64,000 bases of DNA from Caulobacter sp. X (GTDB lineage: Bacteria; Pseudomonadota; Alphaproteobacteria; Caulobacterales; Caulobacteraceae), in contig NZ_PEGF01000001.1 of assembly GCF_002742635.1 (NCBI RefSeq), positions 1,860,001 through 1,924,000 on the forward strand. The letters are read 5' to 3'. Positions within the stretch are counted from its first letter, which is position 1; the number at the start of each line of letters is the position of its first letter. The translations under genes were made by a program, and so were the position numbers. Below the pieces are notes generated by a model. That model was not told the origin of the DNA. It searched no databases and was given only the letters and a program-made list of their open reading frames with translations. Shown piece after piece: positions 1 to 8,626 of this stretch.

Positions 1-1051
1 CGTAGTTGTCGTCGGAGGCCAGCACCAGGGTGCGCGCGCCGTCCTTCTGGCGCGGCCCCCACGCCATGGCCTCCAGATTGTCGATCCGGATTCCGAGACT
101 GTCGAAATTGAGCAGCAGCCGCTTGCGCACGGCGCGGACCTTGCCATCCGCGAGGCTGGGACTCCGGGAGACGTCCTCGGCTCGCGACAGATCGGCCAGA
201 TACAGGCGCACGTGATAGGCGTAGCCGCCGTCCGCGCCCTTGATCCCCGAACGCTCCAGCACCAGAAGCCGCCGGGCGTCCAAGGCGAGAATCTCGCTGA
301 CGCCGTTGTCGCCGACGCCCACCGGCGAAGCGGCCTGCACGGGGTCGATAGGATAGGCGTACTGGGCCAGCAGACGTCCTGAACGATCAAGACGGCTGAG
401 ACGGGTCAGGCCGCCTGCGGCGACAGAAGGGACCGAACCGTCCTGGATCAGCGGCCACTCCATCGAAACCCAGATAGATCGTCCGTCGACGGACCATGAC
501 AAGCCTTCGAAGGTCGCGTTCTTGCGCGCGCCGGTCCGGCCATCGGGCTGGAAGCGAAGATTGTCGGGCGCGACGACGCGGGCGATGGGGCGGGCGACGG
601 GACGACCGTCGCGGCTCAGGCGTCGGATCGCCGGCGGATCGCCGTGTTCGAAGTCGCCTTCCGTCGTCCAGAGAAGATCCTGCCCCCTGGGATCGAAGCG
701 GATCGCCTCGCCGTCGGCGGCCTCGGTTCCGGCCTTGCGATCGGGGAAGGTCGAGCCGTCTTCGCGACGCAGGGGGATCATGGCCTCCAGCGTCGGGCCG
801 CAGGGCGCGCCGGGGCGCAGGTCGAGCCGGCCGAGGAAGGCGTGGGAGGGGCCCCGCTCGGACTTGTCGTCGCTGATGAAGGCCCAGAGACCGGTGCGCG
901 GGTCGTGGTCGATCCCCGAAATCCCGCCGTAGCCGCCGCCGTCGAAGACGAGGCCCTTGGGTGTCTCGCAAGCCTTGATCAGGGTCGCGCGCGGCGCGGC
1001 GACGGCCGGCGCGGCGGTCAGCAGGAGCAGAGCGAGAAAGGCGCCCCTCAT
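1..1051 (-). CDS. Secreted phytase-like esterase, partial at left edge
   Basis: About 350 residues are visible and the C-terminus lies beyond the left edge. The ATG at 1051 overlaps the preceding gene's stop (ATGA), which fixes the start. Residues 1-19 form a signal peptide with a leucine-rich core ending in Ala-Val-Ala-Ala, so the protein is exported. A GGISGIDHDP motif near residue 45, followed by FISDD, and an EAIRFDP motif are typical of the 'esterase-like activity of phytase' beta-propeller family. It is the last visible gene of the polysaccharide operon, which suggests a role in surface-polymer modification, but that is inference. The substrate is unknown; family members are rarely characterised. 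Confidence 0.8.
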   Translation of the reverse strand, partial: MRGAFLALLLLTAAPAVAAPRATLIKACETPKGLVFDGGGYGGISGIDHDPRTGLWAFISDDKSERGPSHAFLGRLDLRPGAPCGPTLEAMIPLRREDGSTFPDRKAGTEAADGEAIRFDPRGQDLLWTTEGDFEHGDPPAIRRLSRDGRPVARPIARVVAPDNLRFQPDGRTGARKNATFEGLSWSVDGRSIWVSMEWPLIQDGSVPSVAAGGLTRLSRLDRSGRLLAQYAYPIDPVQAASPVGVGDNGVSEILALDARRLLVLERSGIKGADGGYAYHVRLYLADLSRAEDVSRSPSLADGKVRAVRKRLLLNFDSLGIRIDNLEAMAWGPRQKDGARTLVLASDDNY

Positions 1052-2223
1052 AGGCGCAACGCCGTCGCCAAGACGGGGCCGTCGTCCCAGCCGGCCATCT
1101 CCGCCCCGGCGTCGGCGCGCTCCACGGCGATGCTCAGCTTGCGGCGGAAGTCCTCGGGATCGATCCGGAAGGGTTGCTTCCGAGGCTCGATCGAATGGAG
1201 CCGGGCGCGACCGTCGTCGGGGAGGATGTAGCCGACGTCGTGACGGCGGAAATTGGCGATCCGCGACTGCACCTCCACCAGCCAGTTCAGCGACACGACC
1301 TGACAGCCGGGCGGCGACAGCAGCGTATTGTGCAGACCCGAGCCAAACTCGCCGGCCACGACCCGCGCGCGCGAAAAGATCCGCGCCTGCTGATCCCAGC
1401 TCAGGGTCTCGGGACGCAGCAGGGTCAGGCCCAGCGACTGGGCGATCGCTTCGATCTCGGCCTCGTTCTCCATCTCACGGAACGACTGGGGCGTGCGGAC
1501 CCCGCCGCGACTGACGAACACCTTGTCGATGTCTCCGCCACGGGGCCAGGCCAAGGCCTCCCGCTCCAGCTCCCAGCGCAGGAAGTCGTGGAAGTAATAG
1601 TCCTTCTGCAGCATGTGCGGCAGCAGGACCGCGCCGACCTCCACCGCCTCGTGCGCGGAGTTGTAGGTGATGATCTCGATATCCGGGATCAGCGAGCGGG
1701 CGATCGCCGTCATGTAGCCCGGGACCGAGGCCGGCAGCAGCAGCGGCGCGACGATCCCCGCCTCGATCAGGGCCCGGATCAGAAAGAGCTTCGGATACAT
1801 CTCGGTCAGCCAGTGACCCCAGACGTAGTTGAAGTGCGTGATCACGAAGGCCTTGGGCAGGCTCAACCGGGCCCGCGCCTGGAAGTCCCAGGCCTGGGGC
1901 GTGATGTTGTGCTCGTACCAGTGCTTGATGTAGGCGGGATAAGGCCCCTCGGCATGGACGAGGCGACCGTCCAGCTTGATATGCGCGCCCCGGCCGCCAA
2001 TGACGGCGCGGTGAACGACGAGCAGGTCTATTTCCGGCGCGACCGCCGGGTCGAGATCATGCAGCGTGTTCAGCAGGTCGCCCGCGCAGGGCCACAGCAT
2101 GGGTCTGGCCGGGATACGGCCGCTGGAGCCCATCAGAAGGACACGGGCGGCGCGGTGCGCGCCGGACAACGCCTCTGACATCGAAACCCGGTCGCAGCCC
2201 GAGATATCGACCGACGCGACCAT
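1048..2223 (-). CDS. GT61-family glycosyltransferase (first of two)
   Basis: The 391-residue protein carries the GT61 (DUF563) C-terminal signature: a segment reading GEFGSGLHNTLLSPPG followed by a hydrophobic strand, preceded by a 'LRPETLSWDQQARIFSRARVV'-type stretch. GT61 enzymes transfer xylose, GlcNAc or similar sugars; the donor cannot be read from sequence. No membrane segment is seen, so it is probably cytoplasmic, building an oligosaccharide exported by the ABC transporter at the head of this operon. The ATG lies 2 nt after the stop of the other GT61 gene, and its own stop overlaps the next start, so translation is coupled on both sides. Confidence 0.85.
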   Translation of the reverse strand: MVASVDISGCDRVSMSEALSGAHRAARVLLMGSSGRIPARPMLWPCAGDLLNTLHDLDPAVAPEIDLLVVHRAVIGGRGAHIKLDGRLVHAEGPYPAYIKHWYEHNITPQAWDFQARARLSLPKAFVITHFNYVWGHWLTEMYPKLFLIRALIEAGIVAPLLLPASVPGYMTAIARSLIPDIEIITYNSAHEAVEVGAVLLPHMLQKDYYFHDFLRWELEREALAWPRGGDIDKVFVSRGGVRTPQSFREMENEAEIEAIAQSLGLTLLRPETLSWDQQARIFSRARVVAGEFGSGLHNTLLSPPGCQVVSLNWLVEVQSRIANFRRHDVGYILPDDGRARLHSIEPRKQPFRIDPEDFRRKLSIAVERADAGAEMAGWDDGPVLATALRL

Positions 2224-2225
2224 GG

Positions 2226-3479
2226 CTAGAGACTGGCGTCCAGGAAAGCCAGGAACGCCGCGAGATCAAGCCGCCAGCTGAACTCCGCGTTCGGACGGTG
2301 ATGCCCCTCCAGAAACACCTCGGTCTCGCTCAGCGGAGACGGCGCGAAGAAGGCCCGCCAATCGACGCCGACCATAAGCGCGATATTGCGCACCCAGACC
2401 CCGATGAAGTTGCTGGGCTGCAGTTCGATGATCTTCGCGCCTGGACGGCAGAAGAGGACATTGGCCAGGGCCGCGCCGGCGGGGGCGACGATCACCTCGG
2501 CCTGGTGGAACAGGGCGACCTGTTCTCGCACCGACAGCGTTTCCGGCTTGACGATCGTGAAGCCGCGCGCGGTGAGTTCGGCCTCCAGTTCGGCCTCGTT
2601 GACGAGGATCCTCTTCAGAGAGCCGAGCCGGCTGACATAGATCTTCTTGGCGCCGGCGTCGGGGTCGACCGCCGCGGTCGCCAGGATGCGCTCGCGCACC
2701 TGATCGAGCGGCGCGTTGGGCGCGTGCAGAAAGTGGTCCATCGCCGTGGCGAAGACCGCGTCCTGGATCCGGACCAGGGGCGCTTCGATCACTCGCGGCC
2801 GCTGGGTCTCGCCCAGCATCAGCGACAGCAGCTCCTGGTGCCAGGGCAGCATGGGCGGGGCGATGGCCGGGAAGCGCTCTGTCGCCCCGGCCTGGATGGC
2901 CGTGACCAGGGCCGGAAGGCAGTCGATCAGGAAGTGGCCGTAGTTGTGCAGGCCGCCCCAAGCCATGAAGACGGTCGCGCGCTCCAACGTCGGGACGTCC
3001 TCCGGCGCGCGGAAGATCGGCCTGACATCCCCGCCCTCGCCCTCAAGCGTCACCCCCGGCAGCAGCCCCAGGGTCGGGGTCAGATACAGCGCCTCGTGGA
3101 TCGCCTTGTGGAAGACCTGGCCCTGGTCATTGAACAACGCGCCGTAGGCCGGAGCGTGCCAGACGTCCGGCGCCCTCACCAGATCGACACGCGAGCGCAG
3201 CACGCCATTGGCGCCGAACGCCCAGGGGGGGACATCGACGCCGCCGCTGCGGCCGCCCAGCAGCGCGCGCGCTTCGGGCTCGTCGACAATGACTTGCGCG
3301 ATGGCCTGGGAGATCGCGCCTGGCGCTCGCGGCCGGTCGGCCAGCACGCTTTCGACGCGCGGCAGCACGTCCTCCTCGAACACCACCGTCAAGGGCGACC
3401 CGGCGGGCGGGGCGCGCTTCGGCAGCATCGCCTTGAGGCGGCGCGCTGCTCGGCGTGCGAGGTTCGCCGCCCGTCTCAC
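2226..3479 (-). CDS. GT61-family glycosyltransferase (second of two)
   Basis: This 417-residue protein is homologous in layout to its downstream neighbour. The C-terminal signature VIVAPAGAALANVLFC, then PGAKIIELQPSNF, matches GT61. An earlier HNYGHFLIDCLPAL stretch near residue 180 corresponds to the conserved H-x-x-H/D region of the family. The N-terminus is Arg/Ala-rich (about residues 1-25). The start is a GTG at 3479 that overlaps the preceding gene's TGA (GTGA). The two GT61 genes are clearly diverged from each other, which fits two different linkages in one repeat unit rather than a recent duplication. Sugar specificity is not readable. Confidence 0.85.
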   Translation of the reverse strand: MRRAANLARRAARRLKAMLPKRAPPAGSPLTVVFEEDVLPRVESVLADRPRAPGAISQAIAQVIVDEPEARALLGGRSGGVDVPPWAFGANGVLRSRVDLVRAPDVWHAPAYGALFNDQGQVFHKAIHEALYLTPTLGLLPGVTLEGEGGDVRPIFRAPEDVPTLERATVFMAWGGLHNYGHFLIDCLPALVTAIQAGATERFPAIAPPMLPWHQELLSLMLGETQRPRVIEAPLVRIQDAVFATAMDHFLHAPNAPLDQVRERILATAAVDPDAGAKKIYVSRLGSLKRILVNEAELEAELTARGFTIVKPETLSVREQVALFHQAEVIVAPAGAALANVLFCRPGAKIIELQPSNFIGVWVRNIALMVGVDWRAFFAPSPLSETEVFLEGHHRPNAEFSWRLDLAAFLAFLDASL

Positions 3480-5932
3480 AGCTCGAAGCTCGCGCGATAC
3501 CCCGCCCTGGCGACGATGGCGGCGGTCAGGCGTTCGATCGCGTGGGCGGTCGTGCCGTCGACGCGGCCCAGCTCGGGCTCGAAGGCGATCTCGACGTCGT
3601 TAAGGCCGGCGAGCGGCGCGAAGGCCTCTGTCCGCCCCCAGAACATCGAGCCCGCCGCGAACGGCGTCTCGGGCGCCAGCTTCAGCCCCATGCGCCGCGA
3701 CAGCCGATCGACGGCCTCGCGGTTGTTGTCCATCACGTCGGGATCGCCGATCCGCATGCGCGATCCCGACGAGGCCAGCAGGCCCAGCTTCGGGTCCTGG
3801 GCGAAGGCGCGCAGGGCCAGGGCGGCCGCCTCGCCGCCCAGCAGGCCGTCGACCAGCTCGGCGCGCCATTCGTCGCCCTTGGCGCGGTGCGGCGAGCGCT
3901 TGGAGTGCAGTTTGCAGAACACCGAATAACCCAGGGCCCGCGCGCGTCGCAGGGTCTCGACGAACGGCCGGATATCGCGGCCCCGGTTCTCGGCGATCGC
4001 CAGGTGAGCGGTCGGGAAGGCCGCGCGAACGCGGACGAGATCGGCCTGATCCCACGTCTCCGGCACAGTGATCATCAGATCAAGGACGTCGGCCGTCGCG
4101 GACAGGCGCTCGGCGAACCAGTCGATCAACTCCGGATAGAAGAGGTGCAGCAAGGTCACCGCGTCGGCGCGCTTGACGAACGCCGCCTTAGCCTGCGCCA
4201 CCAGCGGATGGGCGTTCGTCAGGCGCGGCTGATAGGCGCTGAGCGCGGCGCGGGTGGCGTGCAGATAGCCGTGGCCGAACCAGCGGTCGGGCTCGAGATA
4301 GGCGCCCTCCCCCCACTCGTTCCAGGCGTTGACGAACACCATCGCCTCGCCCTTGGGATGGCGCGCGACGGCGTGGGTCAACGCGCCCGACAGCCAGGTC
4401 AGGTAGCTCTCGGGATCGGCGTTGTGGAAGGCGTGGCCGGCCCAGGGCTTGCGCGCCTGGTTGTCCCAACCCGGCATGACGCCCGGGACATAGGCCGCGT
4501 CGACGCGCGAGAGCTCCGACAGCTTGTGCCGGACCACGGCCGGATAATCGTAGACCTTGCCGGTGAAGTTCTCGTGCAGCGGGGTGACCGCCTTGGTGAT
4601 CTCGCCCTCGACGATGGCGTGCGGCGGGAAGTCGATGATCCCGTCAAAGCCATGGCCGGCGTAGTCCTGGAACCCGAACGCCGTGGTGCACAGCAGGCGC
4701 AGCTCGCCCAGGCCCATGGCCCGCGCCTTGGCTCTCCAGCGGTCGGTCGTGGCCTTGGCCTCGGGCAGGATCTCGGGGCGATAGAGCACCAGCACCGGCT
4801 TGCCGCCCACACGCAGATAGCGCGGGTCGCGGATGTAGCGGGCCATGTCCTCGAAGACCGCCTCGTCGTCCTCGGGCGAGTGCTTCTGGGCCATCAGGAC
4901 GTCGGTCTCGTCGCCGTCCCAGCGGCGGGTCCAGTTCTCGTTGGCCCAGCAGAGCGCGAACGGCAGGTCCAGAGTCGGATCGGCCAGATAGAGCTCGATC
5001 GGCTTCTCTAGCAGGCGCTTGCCGGCGAACCAGTAGTAGTGGAAGCAGAAGGCGTGGACGCCCGCGCCCTTGGCCAGGTCGACCTGCTGGGCCAGCACCT
5101 CGCGCTGGCGTAGATCGTAGAAGCCCAGATCGCCCGGCAGACGGGGCTGGTAGTGGCCCAGGAACTGCGGCTGGGCCTTGGAGACGTTGGTCCACTCGGT
5201 GAAGCCCTTGCCCCACCAGGCGTCATTTTCCGGGAACGGATGAAATTGCGGCAGATAGAACGCCACGACCTTCGGCGCGTCCGCCGGCAGGGCGATCGGC
5301 GCGGCGATCGGGGCGGCGAAGTGGGGGCTGCGCAGGTTCTTGGAGACCTGGATGGCGTGCGTGTAGGTCGCGCGCACCGGGCCGGCGTCATGGGTCTTGG
5401 CGCGGCTGGCGCGGGCCTGTTCGACGACCGCGCGGCCCTTGCGCCAGACGGCGCCGACCGGCTGGCGCAGCGGACCGAGGGCCGGCTTGATCGCCTGGAT
5501 CGCCACGCCCTTCCAGCCGCGCGGATCCTTGCCCAGATGCCCCGCCGGCTTGACCGCGATGTCGAGCACGGCGAAGCGGCACGGTCCCTCGGACGGGTCG
5601 AGGCGCAGGCGCAGCAGCTGCCGGCTGCGCGCCGGCAGCGAAGCGAACCAGCCGTCGGGACCGGCCTTCAGCCGCGCATAGGAGTCTTCGGAAAAGCCGT
5701 CGCCCCAATCGGCGAACAGGGCGGGACCGACCAGCTCGCCTTCCAAGGCTTCCAGCTTCACGTCGACCCGCACGGTCCGGGCCGCGCGCAGGGCCGCGCG
5801 CTCGGTCTTGGACGGCGTCCAGATCAGTTGCGGATCATCGCCGGTTCCGACCAGCACGACGCGCCCTTGCGCGTCGACGCCGTCGATCGCGACATCGCGG
5901 CCAGGCTTGAGTCCGGAGGGAAGCGCCGTCAT
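3476..5932 (-). CDS. WbsX/GH99-like and RgpF-like two-domain polysaccharide protein
   Basis: The 818-residue protein has three parts. Residues 1-205 are unassigned. Residues ~210-560 are a WbsX (GH99-like) domain starting VVAFYLPQFHP, with WWGKGFTEW, FHYYWFAGKRLLE, FALCWANENW and VFVNAWNEWGEGAYLEP. Residues ~590-815 resemble the rhamnan-synthesis RgpF family (AENRGRDIRPFV, then FCKLHSKRSPH). WbsX domains occur in O-antigen and capsule clusters, and RgpF in rhamnose-glucose polymer synthesis. Together with two GT61 enzymes and an ABC exporter this points to surface glycan assembly. The ATG at 5932 overlaps the methyltransferase stop (ATGA). Whether the GH99-like part hydrolyses or transfers sugar is unknown. 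Confidence 0.85.
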   Translation of the reverse strand: MTALPSGLKPGRDVAIDGVDAQGRVVLVGTGDDPQLIWTPSKTERAALRAARTVRVDVKLEALEGELVGPALFADWGDGFSEDSYARLKAGPDGWFASLPARSRQLLRLRLDPSEGPCRFAVLDIAVKPAGHLGKDPRGWKGVAIQAIKPALGPLRQPVGAVWRKGRAVVEQARASRAKTHDAGPVRATYTHAIQVSKNLRSPHFAAPIAAPIALPADAPKVVAFYLPQFHPFPENDAWWGKGFTEWTNVSKAQPQFLGHYQPRLPGDLGFYDLRQREVLAQQVDLAKGAGVHAFCFHYYWFAGKRLLEKPIELYLADPTLDLPFALCWANENWTRRWDGDETDVLMAQKHSPEDDEAVFEDMARYIRDPRYLRVGGKPVLVLYRPEILPEAKATTDRWRAKARAMGLGELRLLCTTAFGFQDYAGHGFDGIIDFPPHAIVEGEITKAVTPLHENFTGKVYDYPAVVRHKLSELSRVDAAYVPGVMPGWDNQARKPWAGHAFHNADPESYLTWLSGALTHAVARHPKGEAMVFVNAWNEWGEGAYLEPDRWFGHGYLHATRAALSAYQPRLTNAHPLVAQAKAAFVKRADAVTLLHLFYPELIDWFAERLSATADVLDLMITVPETWDQADLVRVRAAFPTAHLAIAENRGRDIRPFVETLRRARALGYSVFCKLHSKRSPHRAKGDEWRAELVDGLLGGEAAALALRAFAQDPKLGLLASSGSRMRIGDPDVMDNNREAVDRLSRRMGLKLAPETPFAAGSMFWGRTEAFAPLAGLNDVEIAFEPELGRVDGTTAHAIERLTAAIVARAGYRASFEL

Positions 5933-6846
5933 GCCTTGCCCGTCAGTCCGGACAGCAGTCGCGTCAGGAAGCCGGGCTTCTGGGCGGCGCGTTTGCGGAT
6001 AACCACCGCCGCCTGCCAGAACTGGGCGGGATCGTCGACATAGCGAACGACCTCGCCGCCGTGCGGCGCGGCTTCCTTGGCCACGAACTTGGCGGTCACA
6101 ACGGTCTCGCCATAGACGTCGCGCTCGCGATAGGCGCCGCCGCCCGACGCCAGATAGGCGATGCCCTCGCGCGCCAGGTCTTCGCGCAGGCCGGGCAGGA
6201 GGTCCTTGTAGACGGCCAGAGCCGCCAGCCAGGCGTTGGGCGAGCTGGCGTCGGTGGCCTCCAGGAAATCCAGAAAGCGCGGCGGCTCGACGGTGAAGAC
6301 CAGCAGACCGCCGGGCGCGAGCACGCGCAGCAACTCGGCCAGCCAGGCGCGGAACAGATGCGGCGGCAGGTGGGTGAACACCGAATAGGCGGTGATCAGG
6401 CGGAACGCGCCGTCCTCGAAGGCGAGAGGCTGGCCATTGGCGATCGTCTCGAAGCGTCCAGGCAGGTTCGCGCCGCTGCAGAACGCGACCATGTCGGGGT
6501 CGATGTCGACGCCCACCATGCTCTCGGCCTGGAAGTCCCGCAGGAAGAACCGCCCGATCCGCCCCCAGCCCACGCCGAAGTCGAGATAACCCTTGCCGGC
6601 CGAGCGCTTGTAGGCCTTGTCGCCCATGCTCTCCTGGGCGAAGGCGTAGAACTTGCCAGCCTCGTCCAGCGCGTCCTCATAGGCCGAGCCGACGAACTGC
6701 CGCTGGACCTCGGCCGACGGGAAGTCCGGAAAGACGCACCCGTCCTGCACACGCTCGGACACCGAGCTCTTCAGACGGGCGATCCAAGCGTCCAGCGGGA
6801 GGTCCTTGATGTCCTCGTGCGCGAGGGGACGGACGGCGTCGGTCAT
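5929..6846 (-). CDS. Class I SAM-dependent methyltransferase of the polysaccharide operon
   Basis: The 305-residue protein has the SAM-binding motif YLDFGVGWGRIGRFFL (about residues 110-125) and an acidic GVDID at the end of the second strand, then YSVFTHLP and LRVLAPGGLLVFT typical of Methyltransf_11/25 folds. The frame is open for 70 more codons upstream, but the ATG at 6846 overlaps the ABC ATPase stop (ATGA), so I start there. A methyltransferase next to a Wzt-like ATPase recalls O-polysaccharide systems in which terminal methylation stops chain growth. That role is inference; methylation of a sugar within the repeat unit is equally possible. Confidence 0.8.
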   Translation of the reverse strand: MTDAVRPLAHEDIKDLPLDAWIARLKSSVSERVQDGCVFPDFPSAEVQRQFVGSAYEDALDEAGKFYAFAQESMGDKAYKRSAGKGYLDFGVGWGRIGRFFLRDFQAESMVGVDIDPDMVAFCSGANLPGRFETIANGQPLAFEDGAFRLITAYSVFTHLPPHLFRAWLAELLRVLAPGGLLVFTVEPPRFLDFLEATDASSPNAWLAALAVYKDLLPGLREDLAREGIAYLASGGGAYRERDVYGETVVTAKFVAKEAAPHGGEVVRYVDDPAQFWQAAVVIRKRAAQKPGFLTRLLSGLTGKA

Positions 6847-7595
6847 GCGGCGTGGGTTTCCCGATAGGCCAGCCAGTCCTCGGTGGAGCCGAGGAAGGCG
6901 ATGCGGCCGGCCTGAAGTTCGCAAACGCGGTTGCAGACGCGTTGGACCAGGTCGTGGTCGTGTGTGGCGAGGACGACGATCTTGGCCTCCTCGACCATCT
7001 TCTGCATGCGCTGGCCGGCCTTCTTGACGAAGTCGGCGTCGCCGGCGCTGAGCCATTCGTCCAGCACCAGGATGTCAGCCTCGAACTCGGTCGCGACCGA
7101 GAACATCAGGCGCGCCAGCATGCCGGCCGAATAGGTCCGCACGGGAAGGTGCAGGAAGTCGCCCAGGCCCGAGAACTCGGCGATGGCGTCCACGCGGCTG
7201 TCGATCACCTTGCGCGGCAGCCGCCGCATCAGGCCCAGCTTATGGATGTTGCGAAGGCCCGTGGCCTCCATGTCGATGCCGGCGTTGATGGCGATCATCG
7301 AGGTGATGTCGCCGTCGATATGCAGCTCGCCGCGCGTCGGGTGATAGATGCCGGCGATCACCTTGAGCAGGGTGGTCTTGCCCGAACCGTTGTGACCCAC
7401 GAGCGCGATGCGGTCGCCTTCGTTGATCTCAAGGTTGATGTCCGACAGCGCCTTGACCGCGGCCACGTCGCCGGCCGCCTTGTACATCTTGCCGCCGACC
7501 GCGAGATTGAACACCGCGCTGCGCAGCGACTGCGAGCGCAGGCTGTAGACGAAGTAGTCGAGATCGACGTGGGTCAGCTTGATCTGGTGGGTCAT
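6843..7595 (-). CDS. ABC transporter ATP-binding protein for polysaccharide export (Wzt/KpsT type)
   Basis: This is a 250-residue ATPase with Walker A GHNGSGKTTLL near residue 68, signature YSAGMLARL and Walker B ILVLDEWLSAGD, the last typical of the Wzt/KpsT/TagH subfamily. It energises export of a lipid-linked or capsular glycan with the permease encoded just upstream. Unlike Wzt proteins of E. coli O8/O9a type it lacks a C-terminal carbohydrate-binding domain, because the protein ends about 20 residues after the ATPase core. AGGAG overlapping the permease stop precedes the ATG. Downstream overlap with the methyltransferase is ATGA. Confidence 0.92.
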   Translation of the reverse strand: MTHQIKLTHVDLDYFVYSLRSQSLRSAVFNLAVGGKMYKAAGDVAAVKALSDINLEINEGDRIALVGHNGSGKTTLLKVIAGIYHPTRGELHIDGDITSMIAINAGIDMEATGLRNIHKLGLMRRLPRKVIDSRVDAIAEFSGLGDFLHLPVRTYSAGMLARLMFSVATEFEADILVLDEWLSAGDADFVKKAGQRMQKMVEEAKIVVLATHDHDLVQRVCNRVCELQAGRIAFLGSTEDWLAYRETHAA

Positions 7596-7604
7596 CGCCG
7601 TCTC

Positions 7605-8396
7605 CTAAAGCCAGAAGACCACGCGCTTGCGGAACATGGCCAGCAGCGCGAAGGCGACCAGGGCCAAGACGCCGGTCGTCCCCAGCGCCCAGACCCAGTC
7701 GTTGACGGCGGGAGCGTGTCCCAACAGCGGCGCGCGCAGCAGGTCGACCTGGTGCGCGAAGGGGTTCAACTCGACCACCCAACGGTTCCGGGGACTGACA
7801 TGATCGGCCATCCAGAACACCGGCGTCACATAGAACAAAAGCTGCACGACGTAGCTCATCATGTAGGCCACGTCCCGAAAACGGGTGGACGGGATGGCGA
7901 TGATGAAGCCCTGGAAGCAGACGATCAGCAGCATCACGGCCATCGCCGGGATCAGCGTCCAGTGGGGAATGACGAACTTGTGCAGCACAATCATGACCGC
8001 CCAGAAGGCGATCAGCTGGAAGAGGAAATTGGTCGCGGCCTTCTGGGCGTGCAGGAAGACGTAGAAGCTCAGCGGCAAGCGCTGGCTCTGCATCAGGCCG
8101 GAATTGTAGAGGAAGATCGCCTGGGCTTCGGCGATTGTCGTGCCCACCAGCGACCAGGCCAGAAGTCCGGCGACCACCTGCGGGTAGCTCTTGGACATGT
8201 CCACGCCCATCAGCGTGCTGACCAGGAAGGCCAGGGCGAAGGCGACGACCAGCAGATTGCAGGCCATCCAGAACGGCCCCAGCACCGAGCGCTGGAAGCG
8301 CGAGGCCGTCTGGTCCAGGCCAAGCCGCCACCACAGGGGCGCCAGACGAACGCCGTCGGCAACGTCCTTGAGGGCCGCCATCACGGGGCTCGGCAT
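7605..8396 (-). CDS. ABC-2 type polysaccharide export permease (Wzm/KpsM type)
   Basis: The 263-residue integral membrane protein has about six hydrophobic segments (for example LVVAFALAFLVSTLMGV and LIPAMAVMLLIVCFQGFII). It carries the ABC-2 permease N-terminal pattern SRFQRSVLGPFW and the SWLVGTT-like stretch (LAWSLVGTTIAEAQ) typical of O-antigen and teichoic-acid exporters. It pairs with the downstream ATPase. AGGAAGGA six nucleotides before the ATG supports the start. It is the first gene of the minus-strand polysaccharide operon; the 230 bp upstream separate it from a divergent chemotaxis-like gene. I did not find a convincing promoter there. Confidence 0.9.
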   Translation of the reverse strand: MPSPVMAALKDVADGVRLAPLWWRLGLDQTASRFQRSVLGPFWMACNLLVVAFALAFLVSTLMGVDMSKSYPQVVAGLLAWSLVGTTIAEAQAIFLYNSGLMQSQRLPLSFYVFLHAQKAATNFLFQLIAFWAVMIVLHKFVIPHWTLIPAMAVMLLIVCFQGFIIAIPSTRFRDVAYMMSYVVQLLFYVTPVFWMADHVSPRNRWVVELNPFAHQVDLLRAPLLGHAPAVNDWVWALGTTGVLALVAFALLAMFRKRVVFWL

Positions 8397-8626
8397 ACAA
8401 TTCCTTCCTCGGCGGCCATAGACGGGCCCGAATTCAACATCATCGCGACGAAATCAGGGCCGAGGCCGCCGTTCGCCAGCTTTCGGCGCCTGCTTACAGA
8501 GCGCCGCGTCGCGCGACAATGGTTCGGCGCGTCGCCGACCACGGGTCTTCGAGAAATTGCGTCCCGCCTTTACGGCAAATTCGCACATTCGAGCCATGAT
8601 GGCGCGTAATCCTCAGCGGCGATTTC
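8397..8626. other. Intergenic region between divergent polysaccharide operon and receptor-like gene
   Basis: These 230 bp must hold promoters for both directions. No sigma-54 -24/-12 pair, no full CtrA box and no convincing -35/-10 pair is visible. A purine-rich AGGAAGGA belongs to the permease start. No long hairpin or tRNA-like structure was seen. Confidence 0.5.

Noticed and set aside
2298..5011. Long plus-strand frames (543 and 518 codons) antisense to the GT61 and WbsX/RgpF genes
   Set aside because: Composition typical of antisense shadows (Arg, Asp, Gln, Gly). The minus-strand genes have recognised domains and stop-start overlaps.
6852..8609. 585-codon plus-strand frame over the ABC transporter genes
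   Set aside because: Antisense to two genes with intact Walker motifs and permease segments; no domain of its own.
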